Source: Linum tenue (Eukaryota > Streptophyta > Magnoliopsida > Malpighiales > Linaceae). From it: 64,000 nt of DNA. The notes below the pieces were generated by a model that worked only from the letters and a program-made list of their open reading frames with translations, ran no database searches and was not told the origin of the DNA. Of this stretch, positions 44,757 through 55,184 are shown piece by piece; the first letter of the stretch is position 1; each line of letters opens with the position of its first letter. The stretch is taken from positions 42,924,066 to 42,988,065 of the forward strand of contig CAMGYJ010000006.1 in NCBI GenBank assembly GCA_946122785.1, given 5' to 3'. Made by a program: the position numbers and the translations under genes.

Positions 44757-44895
44757 CGTCTGATCTAAGTGGTCCTATTCTCTGTCCCGTGCTAGGAAGC
44801 ATTACTCCTCTTTTCATTCCAAATTCAAGAATACGACCGATACGATTGATTAGTCTGTGTGCCTCTCTTATTACTTTTTTGTATTCCCCAGTTCC
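44757..44895 (+). pseudogene. nad4: Mitochondrial nad4 exon 1 fragment (unedited form)
   Basis: Translates to DLSGPILCPVLGSITPLFIP then NSRIRPIRLISLCASLITFL and YSPVP, matching the N-terminus of plant NADH dehydrogenase subunit 4, a complex I membrane protein. Pro and Thr codons stand where the mature protein has Leu or Ile, which is what the gene looks like before C-to-U RNA editing. The match stops after YSPVP. Confidence 0.85.
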
Positions 44896-44944
44896 TCAGC
44901 GCTTGGCTCACTTAAGAGTCAAAGGCAACCGCCAACCAAGACTC

Positions 44945-45145
44945 ACTTTCAAGCAAGGATTAAAATACCATATCGTATCAACGGTTCGACCTGAAAAACC
45001 TATTAACAGAAGCAAAATCGGTAGGTGGTATTTAGTGGTATAATCTGATTGAATAATGGTTAAACCATGATTTTAACATTAAATACCTACCGCTAACTTT
45101 TCCGGTACGACCTCCGGTACAATATTTTAATCCTTACTTTCAAGC
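44945..45145. mobile_element. 181-bp MITE with 10-bp TSD (MULE type)
   Basis: ACTTTCAAGC flanks the element at 44945-44954 and 45136-45145. The element (44955-45135) has inverted ends AAGGATTAAAATA and inner pairs GGTAGGTGGTATTTA / TAAATACCTACC. It has no coding capacity. The TSD length suggests a Mutator-like source. Confidence 0.8.
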
Positions 45146-45147
45146 CC

Positions 45148-45471
45148 ATGAAATATTGGCACTCCATGTCAGTTGTCATCGTGCTTTTTAATCTGGACTG
45201 TTTGAAATGGTTCTCACAAGTATCCTTGCCAGACGGATCGATAGCATACTTGGGTGGGCACGTGGTGGTTAATCCGTGGTTTGATAACAATTCATCCGTA
45301 AATAATTTAAATTGTAGTGAGTGGGCTATTGATGTGGATGGATTGCGAATTTATAAATTTCCTATGGACATTTATTCGGGTGGGTGGATTGCGGGTCACC
45401 TGAATGATTCACACATATTTTTACATGAAAAACATTGTTTCTTAACCGCTACTTGTAAAAGTGGACAATAA
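45148..45471 (+). CDS. Unrecognised 107-codon open stretch
   Basis: Open from ATG 45148, continuing an open frame that the MITE interrupts (upstream part about 44890-44945 plus one TSD). Contains VSLPDGSIAYLGGHVVVNPW and FPMDIYSGGWIAGHL. I recognise no family; it could belong to the organellar insertion or be chance. Confidence 0.2.
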   Translation: MKYWHSMSVVIVLFNLDCLKWFSQVSLPDGSIAYLGGHVVVNPWFDNNSSVNNLNCSEWAIDVDGLRIYKFPMDIYSGGWIAGHLNDSHIFLHEKHCFLTATCKSGQ

Positions 45472-45617
45472 AGAATATTTTTGGACCATAGTTATTGGTT
45501 CATTAGATATTGTGATACATATTATAAATTAGCAATTGTATTACAGTCGCAAAATGCGTCAGTTCACTCGATACAAAGATTGATGAAGTAATAAAAATTT
45601 TGATGCAAATACAGTAC
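45472..45617. other. Short AT-rich spacer
   Basis: Nothing recognised. Confidence 0.3.
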
Positions 45618-46069
45618 TAGTCAGTATAACACCCCTTGTGTTGTTAGGGTAACAACACTAGTTTTCAACCAATAGGAAACTAGGGTTGTGATGACTTTTT
45701 ATTAGTTAAGTTGACTTAATGTAAAATCAAAGCAAGGGTATAATTGTCATTATGAATATTATGTTTAAAAATAAAAAAATATTATGTTTAAATAATATAA
45801 AATAAAAAATATTGAATATTTTAAAAATATTTTTTTATTTTCTGCCCAAAATTTCTTCGCCAGAATTTGGCCACTAGTCTCTGGAATCTAGTTGCCGGAA
45901 TATGCTCACTGTCACCGGAATCTAATTATCGTGGTCGGAATATGCTTACCGGCGTGAGAATCTAGTCATCGGGGCCGGAATATGTTTATCGGCGTCGAAA
46001 TCCGATCACCGACGATCAATGGAGTTTGGTCAATGGTTTTTGTTGACCGGTCAACGACCACCAGATATT

Positions 46070-46310
46070 ATGGTCTGCATTGTGCGATTTATGGTTTGCT
46101 TTGTCGTATTTTTGTATGCCTTTTATGGTTTGCTTTATCGTGTTTCTGGTGTGCTTTCAAAAACTTTGAGGTTTTGTTTTGCGAGGTTTCTGGTTTGTTT
46201 TCATATATTTGTGGTATGCATTAGAACATTTCTGATTTGCTTTTTGTGGTTTGCTTTACCGTGTTTGTGGTTTGTATTAGTAGGTTTCTGATGTGCTTTC
46301 AAAAATTTTG
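46070..46310. repeat. Degenerate tandem repeat (TGGTTTGC / GTTTCTGG)
   Basis: About 35-45-bp units shared with 49190-50010 (inverted) and 50850-51500. Confidence 0.7.
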
Positions 46311-46809
46311 TGGACGACAAGGTGGATGAGGATGAGGTGGAGTGTACATGGTGGAGATGGTGGAGCGATTTGATGGCGGATGATGAGGTGGTGCGGTGGC
46401 GGCCGCTGTGTGATATCTAAGGTGGGATGGGGGTTTGGTTATTGTCATATTGTGTGAGCCGAGCTGCCTAGGGTTTTCAGTGAGCTGGGCTGGGCTTTCA
46501 ATGGGCTAGGCAAGAGAGAGGTGGACTGTGATAGTTTTTATGGTATGGGCTAGTTTTTGTCTAGGATGGGCTAGGTTTCAGTGGGTTGTGGGTAGGAGAT
46601 TGGCTTTTGGGTCAGGCTGTTGTGACATATTTCGGTTTTCGGTTCGGAAATTAAAATTTCAGTTCGGTTGAAAGCACTCCGGTTTCCGAAATAACCATAT
46701 TCTTCTTCCAAATTTTGAACCGAACGAAAAAATTTCGGTTTCTGTTTGGTTTAAATTCATTTCGGTTCAGTTCGATTTGGGTTTACCGAACCTGATGCCC
46801 ACCCCTAGT

Positions 46810-47660
46810 GGACCTTAAGCAACGAATAGTTGACAGTGAGAGAAGAGACAGGAGGAGAAAGAAGGTCAAGATTGGGTTAGATACATTGCATCAAAAGCAC
46901 ATAAACAATTACTCAATTAGTATGGAACAGGTACTTGATACAACAACTTAATTGCTACTTGGTACATTCTTCTCAAAGAACTAACAACAAGCTGAACAAT
47001 AAACACTGATGCTTATCACCGCTGCGCTAGCCAAATATTTACAAAAAATGACATCAACCTTCCACCACCTTGCCCACACTCGTCTCTTCCTTCCAGGTCG
47101 ACCATTCCAAAACCGAACCCCTCTGCCGCCTCATGCTCCTCCTCGTCCACATCGGCTTCTTCACCATAAATGTTATTAATCAACCAGGTAGTCCCCGATT
47201 TCTCTCTGCTTCTTGTAATCAGAAGCACAATCAATGAGCAAGAGAATGAGATTTATGGTTTTGGATTGAAAGCGCCTTGGATTTTGGAGTTTCTATTATC
47301 TGTTTGGCGAATCTGGAACGGTGAGGGAGAAAGGAGTTGGACTACTGCAAGGTGTAATCGGGGACATCGCAGCTGAGAAGATCACCAGGGCGGCTATTTG
47401 TCTGGTCGGTACCTGAGAAATCGGCGGAGGTGACGGGATTCTTCAAATCAGAGATGTGATTGTTGATTCGTGCTTGTTGCATGAGAATGACTACAATTTG
47501 TTTGAGATTAGAGGAGGATGGCGCTTCTGTCGTCGGAGTCGAAAGAGGCGTTTTCGATGGGCAGCGGAGGTGGGGGAGTGCTACTGTAGATCTCGTCGAT
47601 GAGAGGGACTGCCGAAATCTGGGGGAGGGTTGCGGAGTTACAAGACACGGAAGCTGAGAA
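46810..47660. other. Possible captured gene DNA in element 1
   Basis: Higher GC than the flanks, with coding-like stretches: minus strand 47234-47016 (acidic, GEEADVDEEEHEAAEGFGFG) and plus strand 47170-47376. No family recognised. Placement inside TIR-like ends suggests transduplicated host sequence. Confidence 0.3.
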
Positions 47661-47839
47661 GGGAAAATATATATTAATTAAATTTCTATTTTATTCAATT
47701 TACCCTTATACCCTTGTTGTTATAGTACTAACATAAGGTGTGTTGTTATTCTATCGATCCCCTTATTATAAATGTTAGTCAAATGAGACTAGATAGTGTG
47801 ACAACACCCCTTGTGTTGTTATTGTAACAACACTAGTCT

Positions 47840-50465
47840 CCAACCAATAGGGGAGCGGATAGTATAACAACACTCATAGTGTTGTTATACTAACAACAAG
47901 ATTCATTAAGGGTAAAAGAGTAAACTAACACAAAATAACAAATTAAAATTAAAAAAATAAAATAAAATTCCAATTCCCAGCCACCCTCTCTCCGTCTCTC
48001 GATCTCTTCTCGCTGTTGCTGGAAATCGAAGCCGACTGCACCTCCTTCACCTCTTGCAGGATCCGCTTCACGGCGGGGTTCTTCTACTTGTCCTCCGCCA
48101 TTCGATTGAATTGAGAAGATCTCAACCGCCGACCAACGATCCCCGAAACTAATAAATACGTGTAGGTCTTGACAATCAATCACATCGCCGGCGTAGAATA
48201 AAATACCGCCTGGATCGTAGTCTACAAATTCTTGGAGCTTCAAGCTTCTGATTCAGCTTGTTACAGTAAACGACCGACCAAGAGGTATTTAATATATAGA
48301 CGGGGACGGAAAGAAAGAGAAATAGGCAAAGAGCAGCACCTTCCTCCTGCATCTCAGTCGGCGGAGGCAGCACGGGACCATCGGAAGTGAAGATACCTTC
48401 GTCAGCTTCGCCGTAGCCATTGCCGTTGCCGTTCTCGGCGTGGATCGAGCCAAAGGGGCCCCACCGCAGCCGCCGCTGATCTGAACCCCACCGCTAATAG
48501 TGGACTTTCCATGATTCCCCCCGGCATCTCGATTGCATTATTTGAGGAAGGAGGGAAAATTGGACAGGTTGACTCGAGTTTGTCAATGGTTACCATGTGC
48601 ACTCCCAAAACTTTGGTCTCCTCGAAAATGCTTAGGCCTTTTTTCGTCCCCATTTTTGTCACTTTGTGTGGACGATTTCATTCCTGTACTTACATAACCA
48701 AATATGTGCAGAATCAATCTCCCACCAAAATTTCCCAGGATGTGGTATCCGGAGTTTCGTTAAGTAAGTGTGGAATCAATTCAGAAACACACAAACATCA
48801 TGGATCAGTACCAAAACAAAACTCCATGCTGCAGTTTTGATGATGGATTCTCTCTTCATTCGAACTTAAAAAGACATAACGACAAGACAATGTTTCAAGC
48901 ACTACTGTTTAACAGTTTAACATGAACAGTTACTTGATCCAAATTTTACATGAACATGGAGTAAGGATTTGCAGAATTCCATCTCATATGTCGCGTTTCG
49001 ATGGGAGCATTTCGACACTGAGTCCCTCGACATTTGGAGAAGAAGAAGAACATGGCGCGCAAAATAGGAACAGTGTGCCTTAGAAGTTTCTGACATTCGT
49101 TTTTTAGTCTAACCTAATCACCAACAACAAGAAGCTAGGTAATTTATATTGGTGTTTAGTAATTCTAATCACAAATATTTCTAACACAAAAAACCCCCTA
49201 GTGCAAACCACAAACGCAATAAAATAACCCACAAAAAACATAACGTAAACCTCCTAATGCAAACCACAAATTTGCTAAAACATATCAGAAACCTTACAAA
49301 GCAAACCATAAATATTTTGAAAAGCACACCAGAAACCCCCTAATGCAAACCACAAACACAGTAAAGCAAACCAAAAACGTTCTAATGCAGACCACAAATA
49401 TATTAAAACAAACCAGAAACCTTGCAAAGCAAACCACAAAAGTTTCGAAAGCATACTAGAAACTTCTTAATGCAAACTAGAAACCTCCTAATTCAGACCA
49501 CAAATCCCCTAAAACAAACCAGAAACCCCACAATGCAAACCACAACATTTGCGAAAGCACACCAGAAACCTCATAATGCAAACCACAAACACAGTAAATC
49601 AAATCACAAAAAAGAAAACCATAAACGTCCTAATACAAACCACAAATATGTTAAAACAAACCAGAAACCTCACAATGCAAACCAGAAACCCCACAATGCA
49701 AACCACAACATTTGCGAAAGCACACCAGAAACCTCATAATGCAAACCACAAACACAGTAAATCAAATCACAAAAAAGAAAACCATAAACGTCCTAATACA
49801 AACCACAAATATGTTAAAACAAACCAGAAACCTCACAACGCAAACCACAAAGTCTTTGAAAGCAAACCAGAAACTTCTCAATGCAAACCACAAACACGAT
49901 AAAGCAAACCAGAAACTTCTTAATGCAAACCACAAACACGACAAAGCAAACCACAAAAGACATACAAAAATATGAGAAACCAAACATAAATCTCACAATG
50001 CAGACCATAACATCCGGTGGTCGTTGGTCGTTGACCGGTCAACGAAGATCGTTGACCAAACTCCGATGACCGTCAGTGAGTAGATTCCGGCGCCGATAGG
50101 CATATTCCGGCCCCGATGACTAGATTCCGACGCCGGTAAGCATATTCCGACCACGGTGAGCATATTCCGGCGACGGTGGCATATTCCGATGACAAAAAAG
50201 CATATTTCGGCGACAAAAAAGCATATTCCGGTGACCGGCGACCGATGGCCGAATTCCGGCGACCAAAATTTTGGGCCGAAAATAAAATTTTTTATTTTTA
50301 TTTTTATTTTATTATTTAAATATCATTTTTATAATGCCAATTATACCCCTGCTTTGATTTTACACTAGGTCAACTCATCTAATAAAAAATCATCACAATC
50401 CTAGCTTCCTATTGGTTGGAGACTAGTGTTGTTACAATAACAACAAAAGGAATGTTGTTATAGTA
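47840..50465. mobile_element. MULE-like element 2 of the trio
   Basis: Left end GATAGTATAACAACAC with an internal palindrome GTGTTGTTATACTAACAACA; right end (minus strand) GACTAGATACTATAACAACA, then TAACAACACTAGTCTCCAAC. It carries unidentified coding-like DNA at 47880-48900, the AAACCACAAA tandem repeats (49190-50010) and CGGAATATGC-type repeats (50060-50260). A further TIR-like piece lies just outside at 47783-47838. Confidence 0.5.
49190..50010. repeat. Tandem array of AAACCACAAA / AAACCAGAAAC units
   Basis: About 20 degenerate units of ~40 bp, with a near-perfect higher-order duplication of ~165 bp (49537-49700 against 49700-49863). Open frames read through it only because the unit lacks stops in some frames. 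Confidence 0.85.
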
Positions 50466-50849
50466 TCTAGTCCCAACCAATAGGAAGCTAGGGTTGTGAT
50501 GATTTTTTATTAGCTGAGTTGACCTAGTGTAAAATCAAAGCAACGGTATAATTGTCATTATGAAAAATATGTTTAAATAATAATAAAAAATGAAAACTAT
50601 TTTTTTTATTTTATGCCCAAAATTTTGGTCTCCGGAATATGTTTTTTTGCGCCGGAATATGCTATTTTGTCGTCGGAATATGCCCACCGTCGCCGGAATA
50701 TGCTCACAGTGGTCAGAATAAGCTTACCGGCATCGAAATCTAGTCATCGGGGCCGGAATATGCCTATCGGCATCAGAATCTGCTCACTGACGTTCATCGG
50801 AGTTTGGTAAACGAACTTCGTTGACTGGTCAACGACCACCAGATGTTAT

Positions 50850-51500
50850 GGTCTGCATTGTGAGATTTATGGTTTGGCTTCTCATATTTTTGTATGTCTT
50901 TTGTGGTTTGCTTTATCGTGTTTGTGGTTTGCATTAAGAAGTTTCTGGTTTGCTTTCAAAAGTTTTGTGTGGTTTGAATTGTACGTTTCTGATTTGTTTT
51001 AATATATTTGTGGTCTGCATCAGGATGTTTATGGTTTGCTTTTTTGTGGTTTGATTTACTGTGTTTGTGTCTTGCATTAGGAGGTTTGTGTTGTGCTTTC
51101 GCAAATGTTGTGGTTTGCTTTGTGAGGTTTCTAGTTTGTTTTAATATATTTGTGGTCTGCATTATGACGTTTATGGTTTGTATTTTTTTGTGGTTTGATT
51201 TACTGTGTTTGTGGTTTGCATTAGGAGGTTTCTGGTGTGCTTTCGCAAATGTCGTGGTTTGCTTTGTGAGGGTTGTGGTTTGTTTTAGGAAATATGTGTT
51301 ATGCATTAGGAGGTTTCTGGTTTGCTTTATTGTGTTTCTGGTTTGAATTAAGAAGTTTATAGTTGGCTTTCGAAAAGTTTATGGTTTGATTTGTGGGGTT
51401 TCTGGTATGTTTTAATGGATTTGTGGTCTGCATTAGAAGGTTTTTTATTTGCTTTTTTGTGGTTTGCTTTACGACGTTTGTGGTTTGCATTAAATTTTTT
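50850..51500. repeat. Tandem TGGTTTGC / TTTCTGGT array in element 3
   Basis: Same unit as 49190-50010 on the opposite strand, about 15 degenerate copies. Confidence 0.8.
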
Positions 51501-51584
51501 TCTATCCCACCATAATATCGAACTGAATTCCAAAGTTTCCTTTCCCTATACTTCAAAACGACCCTTCTTCATTGATCCCACCAG

Positions 51585-51824
51585 GAAGCAACAGTACATT
51601 ACATTGAAATGGCAAAGAAGCATGGTTTAACTCCAGTTCAGCTAGCCCTGGGATTCGTTCGAGACCGTCCTTTCGTGACAAGTTCTATTGTGGGTGCGAC
51701 CTCTGTTGCCCAACTCAAAGAAAACATTAATGCTTTTATCACCACAGAGAGGCCTTTATCGCCAGAAGTAGAGGCAGATTTCGAGAGCATATTCAAGAGA
51801 TACAAAGATCCTGCTATCCTCTGA
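51585..51824 (+). pseudogene. Captured last exon of an aldo-keto reductase gene
   Basis: After the acceptor-like CCACCAG the frame reads YIEMAKKHGLTPVQLALGFV, RDRPFVTSSIVGATSVAQLK, then ENINAF and ends YKDPAIL with TGA at 51822-51824. This is the C-terminal end of a plant Tas-like aldo-keto reductase (NADPH-dependent oxidoreductase), including the ATS.AQL block near the cofactor site. The first ~280 residues with the catalytic Tyr are absent. What follows to about 51950 looks like 3' UTR carried along with the exon. The frame is intact, so capture may be fairly recent. Confidence 0.8.
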
Positions 51825-52129
51825 GAAGTCCAGGTCCTATAGATTGTTAGTAACAGCACCACCTATTTCTTGTCTAGTATATTCTTTTATCTTTGTCAAG
51901 CGCAAATTTGTCTTAATAATTAAGTAAGGAGGGAGAGTGACAATCGCATGATGAATTAGTCGCATGCCTCATTGTTTCTATCTCCAGATTGTAACCAATA
52001 ACTTTGAGTGCTCACCGAGCTGCTGCTTAGGTTCATAAAGCAATTAGACATCTAGACGATAAGCAATCAGAAACCAATAATAATCGCACGACCTGTTTGG
52101 ATTCAACATATTGATTATGAAGATCAAGC

Positions 52130-52510
52130 AAAGATGGTCAATGATCTTCCCATGGAACGCCGGGAGAAAGCACGGTGAGAAAGCTTGGACTTGGCGAAAG
52201 GGTCGGCGGTGGAGAGGACAATAGCACCGAGCTCGGTGAGTGACGATGCAAAAGCCACGGCTGAAGCACAAGGAATATCATCCCCGTCCTTGTCTGGAGG
52301 GAGAAGCGGCGGTTGGCGGCAGTTCGGTGCCCAGAATCGATCCTCGTTAAGAGGAGCACGTCTCCACCATTGGATGGTGTTTCTTTATCTCGGGCATCGG
52401 AGGCCGCGATCTGAGCTATGACGGAGGGACGACGGAGTTGAAACGCGGTGAGGGTTTTGATTTTACAGGGAAGCTGGTAGGGAGAAGAAGAATCGAGAGC
52501 CAGCGGGAGT
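52130..52510. other. GC-rich stretch, possible captured 5' exon or leader
   Basis: Open frames on both strands (minus 52359-52138, plus 52185-52421); no family recognised. Confidence 0.3.
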
Positions 52511-52627
52511 GTGAAGGAAACGAGGGTGGGTGGGCTAAATATATTTTAATTTAATTTTAATTTATTTAGATTCTAGGTAAGTTTACCCTTATACCTTTAT
52601 TGAATATGGTTGTCAAGTGTTGTTATA

Positions 52628-52636
52628 CTGTCCGGG
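52628..52636. repeat. TSD left copy (CTGTCCGGG) of the 1-kb MULE relative
   Basis: Identical to 53645-53653; nine bases. Confidence 0.8.
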
Positions 52637-53644
52637 GGGAATGGATCAGGTCAGTAACCTTATGGTGAGTAATCATGAGTAACCCGTCCACATCAGCATG
52701 ACATCAGCATCCTCTCTCTCATGGAAAGCCTTTAATTTTTCCCTTTTTAATCTTTGACGGACGATTTCTCGCTCATTTTAAGTCGAAATTTAATTTTTTT
52801 ACACAGTTAGATCAGATTAATTGTGCTCTTCAAAATGATATCCACTTTAATATATTTTTCGAACAAAAAAAATTGAGCCATTTTTTACCAGCCTATACCA
52901 TATGGTATTGACTGGTATTGAAATAAAAGCATACCTATGTTTTGAAAAACGTACCATGGTGGTATGAACAAACCAATACTGTAGGATGGTTGAATACATG
53001 ATAGTAGAAGTATATTAATTGTAATTTACGACTTTTAACATTGTATACCACACAATACCACCCCGTACCAGGGTGGTATTGTATGGTATTTTTTGGTCCT
53101 GTAATTTGTTCACCCAGAAATTTTTAGATCCAATAGATCATGATGAACTCGTCCCTTCTGTGCAAACGTTTTCAAAAACGAATTAAAAACGAAGAAGATA
53201 CCATACAATACCACCCCGTACCAGGGTGGTATTGTATGGTATTGTGTGGTATTTTTTGGTCCTGTAATTTGTTCACCCAGAAATTTATAGATCCAGTAGA
53301 TCATGATGAACTCATTCCTGCTGTGCAAACGTTTTCAAAAACGAATTAAAAACGAAGAAGATACCATATGGTATGCAGTTGGTACCGAGAGGCCAGAATT
53401 TTTTTTCCCTAAAAAAATATTGAAAATTGATCTCATTTTGTAGAGCACGGTGAACTCGTTCCATCTGTGCAAAAAAAATTAAAATCCGAGTTAAAACGAA
53501 AAAGATATGAGTCAATTAAGAAAGCTAGTGAAAATAAAAATAGTCTTTAATTCTCAATCCTTAGATCTGAATTTTCTAAATGAAGGGTCCAGATTTTGTT
53601 ATTGATGGGTGCATAACCCATGGTTATGCACCCTATCTTGAGCC
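52637..53644 (-). mobile_element. 1-kb non-autonomous relative of the 18-kb MULE
   Basis: Right end (minus strand) GGCTCAAGATAGGGTGCATA resembles the big MULE's left end GGCTTAGGATAGGGTGAGTA. Left end GGGAATGGATCAGGTCAGTA resembles the big MULE's right end. Flanked by the 9-bp TSD CTGTCCGGG. It contains TACCATATGGTA at several sites and TACCACCCCGTACCAGGGTG palindromes, but no gene. The orientation is opposite to the large element. Confidence 0.8.
53050..53365. repeat. Tandem duplication of about 155-165 bp inside the 1-kb MULE relative
   Basis: ATACCACCCCGTACCAGGGT through ACGAATTAAAAACGAAGAAG occurs twice with small changes; a third partial copy follows to about 53510. Confidence 0.8.
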
Positions 53645-53653
53645 CTGTCCGGG

Positions 53654-54050
53654 CCCTAGTCAAATGTGTTAATGGCTTGTTGGAGTATTTGCTTTTGCGG
53701 GTCAACCCACAATCCAACTGCATCCATTGACCGCCCACCCAACCTAACCCTAAGAAAAATGTAAGTAGATAGCGGGTTATAATTACACCAACTCGCTAGT
53801 AAATATGTAAGTCAATTTGAAATCAAAACCCACGCAACCCGTACATTTTCCACCCTTTCGGTCTTTACGATGTAATGTAGTTACAACGAACTACAGAAAA
53901 TGTTAATGCAACTTTAATTGATACTAGGTAGATTTTGTGCGCCCTTCGTTGCGGCTTATCATAGGATTAGAAGTATTTTCTTGTAACCCGTATATGATTT
54001 TTGCCCGCAATTAGCAGCATGCAATAGAAAAACTCCTAAAGGAATCTTAT
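53654..54050. other. Spacer before the tandem array
   Basis: No gene or repeat recognised. Confidence 0.35.
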
Positions 54051-55168
54051 TGGTAGGTGATTTTACCTGTATGTAATGATTATAGCGCGTCTGAACTACT
54101 ATTTTAACACAAAATATTCTGATGCAATCTTTTCCGGAACAACCTTTGATATGGTTTTACAATTTTTGGTTTTTCTGAACATATATCGAGACTCGGGTTG
54201 GAGCAACATGTTAAGCCTGATTTAACAACGATTGAAATATGGTTTTTTAGCACCAAATATCATAATGCTATCTTTTCTAGTACGACATTCGGTGTGGTTT
54301 TACAGTTTTTGGATTTATTCTGTACATCGAGGTTCGGGTTGGAGCAACGTGTCAAACCTGATTTTAACCACGATTGAATTATAATTTTAGTACAAAGTAC
54401 TCTAATGCTAAATTTTGCAGTACAACCTTAGATATGATTTTACAATTTTTTGTTTTTCTGGACATAGATCGATGCTAGGGTTGGAGCAACAGGTAAAGCC
54501 TGATTTAACCACAATTGAACTACAATTTTAGCACAAAATACCCTAATACTAACTTTACTGGTATAACATTCTGTATGGTTTTACAATTTTAGGTTTTTTC
54601 TTAACATAAATCGAGGCTTGGGTTGCAGCAATGTGTCTAGCCTGATTTAATCACGGTTGAACTACGATTGTACCGTACTGGCAGTCCAATAGAAAAACTC
54701 CTAACATAATCTAAATCGGTACGTGATTTTAGCTGTATGAAATTATTTAACACGACTGAACTACAATTTCAACACAAAAATTACATAATGCTAACGTTTT
54801 CGATATGACCTTTGGTATTGTTTTACAATTTTTGATTTATTCTGAACATGCATCGAGGATCGGGTTGAAGCAACGATTTTAGTAAAAAACACCATAATGT
54901 TAACTTTACCGGTACGACCTTCGATATGGTTTTACAACTTTTGGATTTTTTTTCTAAACATAAATCGAGACTCAGGTTGGAACAATGTGTAAAGCCTGAT
55001 TTTAACCCCGATTGAACTAAGATTTTAGCACAAAATATGGTAATGCTAACTTTTCTGGTACGAACTTAGGTTATGGTTTTACAATTTTTGGTTTTTGTGA
55101 ACATAAATCGAGGCTCGGTTTGGAGCAACGTGTCAAGGCATATTTAACCATTTTTTAACTACAATTTT
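54051..55168. repeat. Degenerate ~140-bp tandem array
   Basis: The landmark ATGCTAACTTTTC.GGTACGA recurs at about 54122, 54265, 54405, 54546, 54788, 54897 and 55043, mostly 140-146 bp apart. Each unit also has GGTTTTACAATTTTTGG and ATCGAGGCTCGGGTTGGAGC. The array continues beyond the LINE at 58276-58350. Confidence 0.8.
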
Positions 55169-55184
55169 AGCACAAAATACCCTT
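55169..55184. repeat. LINE TSD, left copy (AGCACAAAATACCCTT)
   Basis: Sixteen bases identical to 58260-58275; directly followed by the T run of the minus-strand LINE. Confidence 0.93.

Larger units (their letters stand above)
44031..44940. other. Nuclear insertion of organellar DNA (mosaic NUMT/NUPT)
   Basis: Within 900 bp lie a plastid clpP exon 1 with intron start, a plastid 16S rRNA piece and the start of mitochondrial nad4. The unmatched stretches between them (44235-44520, 44620-44750) have no nuclear gene signal and may be organellar spacer. Plant mitochondrial genomes carry plastid DNA, so one mitochondrial donor could supply all parts. Small defects in each piece argue against a misassembled live organelle sequence. 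Confidence 0.75.
45618..47752. mobile_element. MULE-like element 1 of a related trio
   Basis: The left end (AGTATAACACCCCTTGTGTT, then ACAACACTAG and CAACCAATAGG) matches the right end of element 2 (minus strand) and the left end of element 3. The right end (about 47700-47752) matches the left end of element 2 in inverted form. Inside are CCGGAATATGC-type repeats (45850-46010), a TGGTTTGC/TTTCTGG repeat (46070-46310) and, at about 46620-46806, the CGGTTTCGG-rich tail of a hAT-like MITE ending in CACCCCTA. No transposase seen. Precise ends and TSD are uncertain. Confidence 0.5.
50466..52627. mobile_element. MULE-like element 3 of the trio, Pack-MULE with aldo-keto reductase piece
   Basis: The left end (CCAACCAATAGGAAGCTAGG, then TTATTAGCTGAGTTGACCTA) matches elements 1 and 2. 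The right end (about 52570-52627) reads TTGTTATACTGTCC after a TTTACCCTTATACC block shared with element 1. Inside: CGGAATATGC repeats, TGGTTTGC repeats (50850-51500), the aldo-keto reductase fragment (51585-51824 plus its 3' flank) and a GC-rich stretch at 52130-52510. The right end was later hit by the 1-kb MULE relative. Confidence 0.55.

Noticed and set aside
44160..44895. Live organellar contig joined by misassembly
   Set aside because: Fragments are short, from two organelles, carry small differences and are followed by a MITE with its own TSD; nuclear insertion fits better.
47880..48900. Genes at 48243-47890 (minus) and 48511-48840 (plus)
   Set aside because: No recognisable domain, no consistent splice sites; at best unidentified captured fragments inside a MULE-like element.
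49422..49975. Overlapping frames encoding NHKHSKSNHKKENHK-like repeats
   Set aside because: Translation of the AAACCACAAA tandem array on both strands, not proteins.
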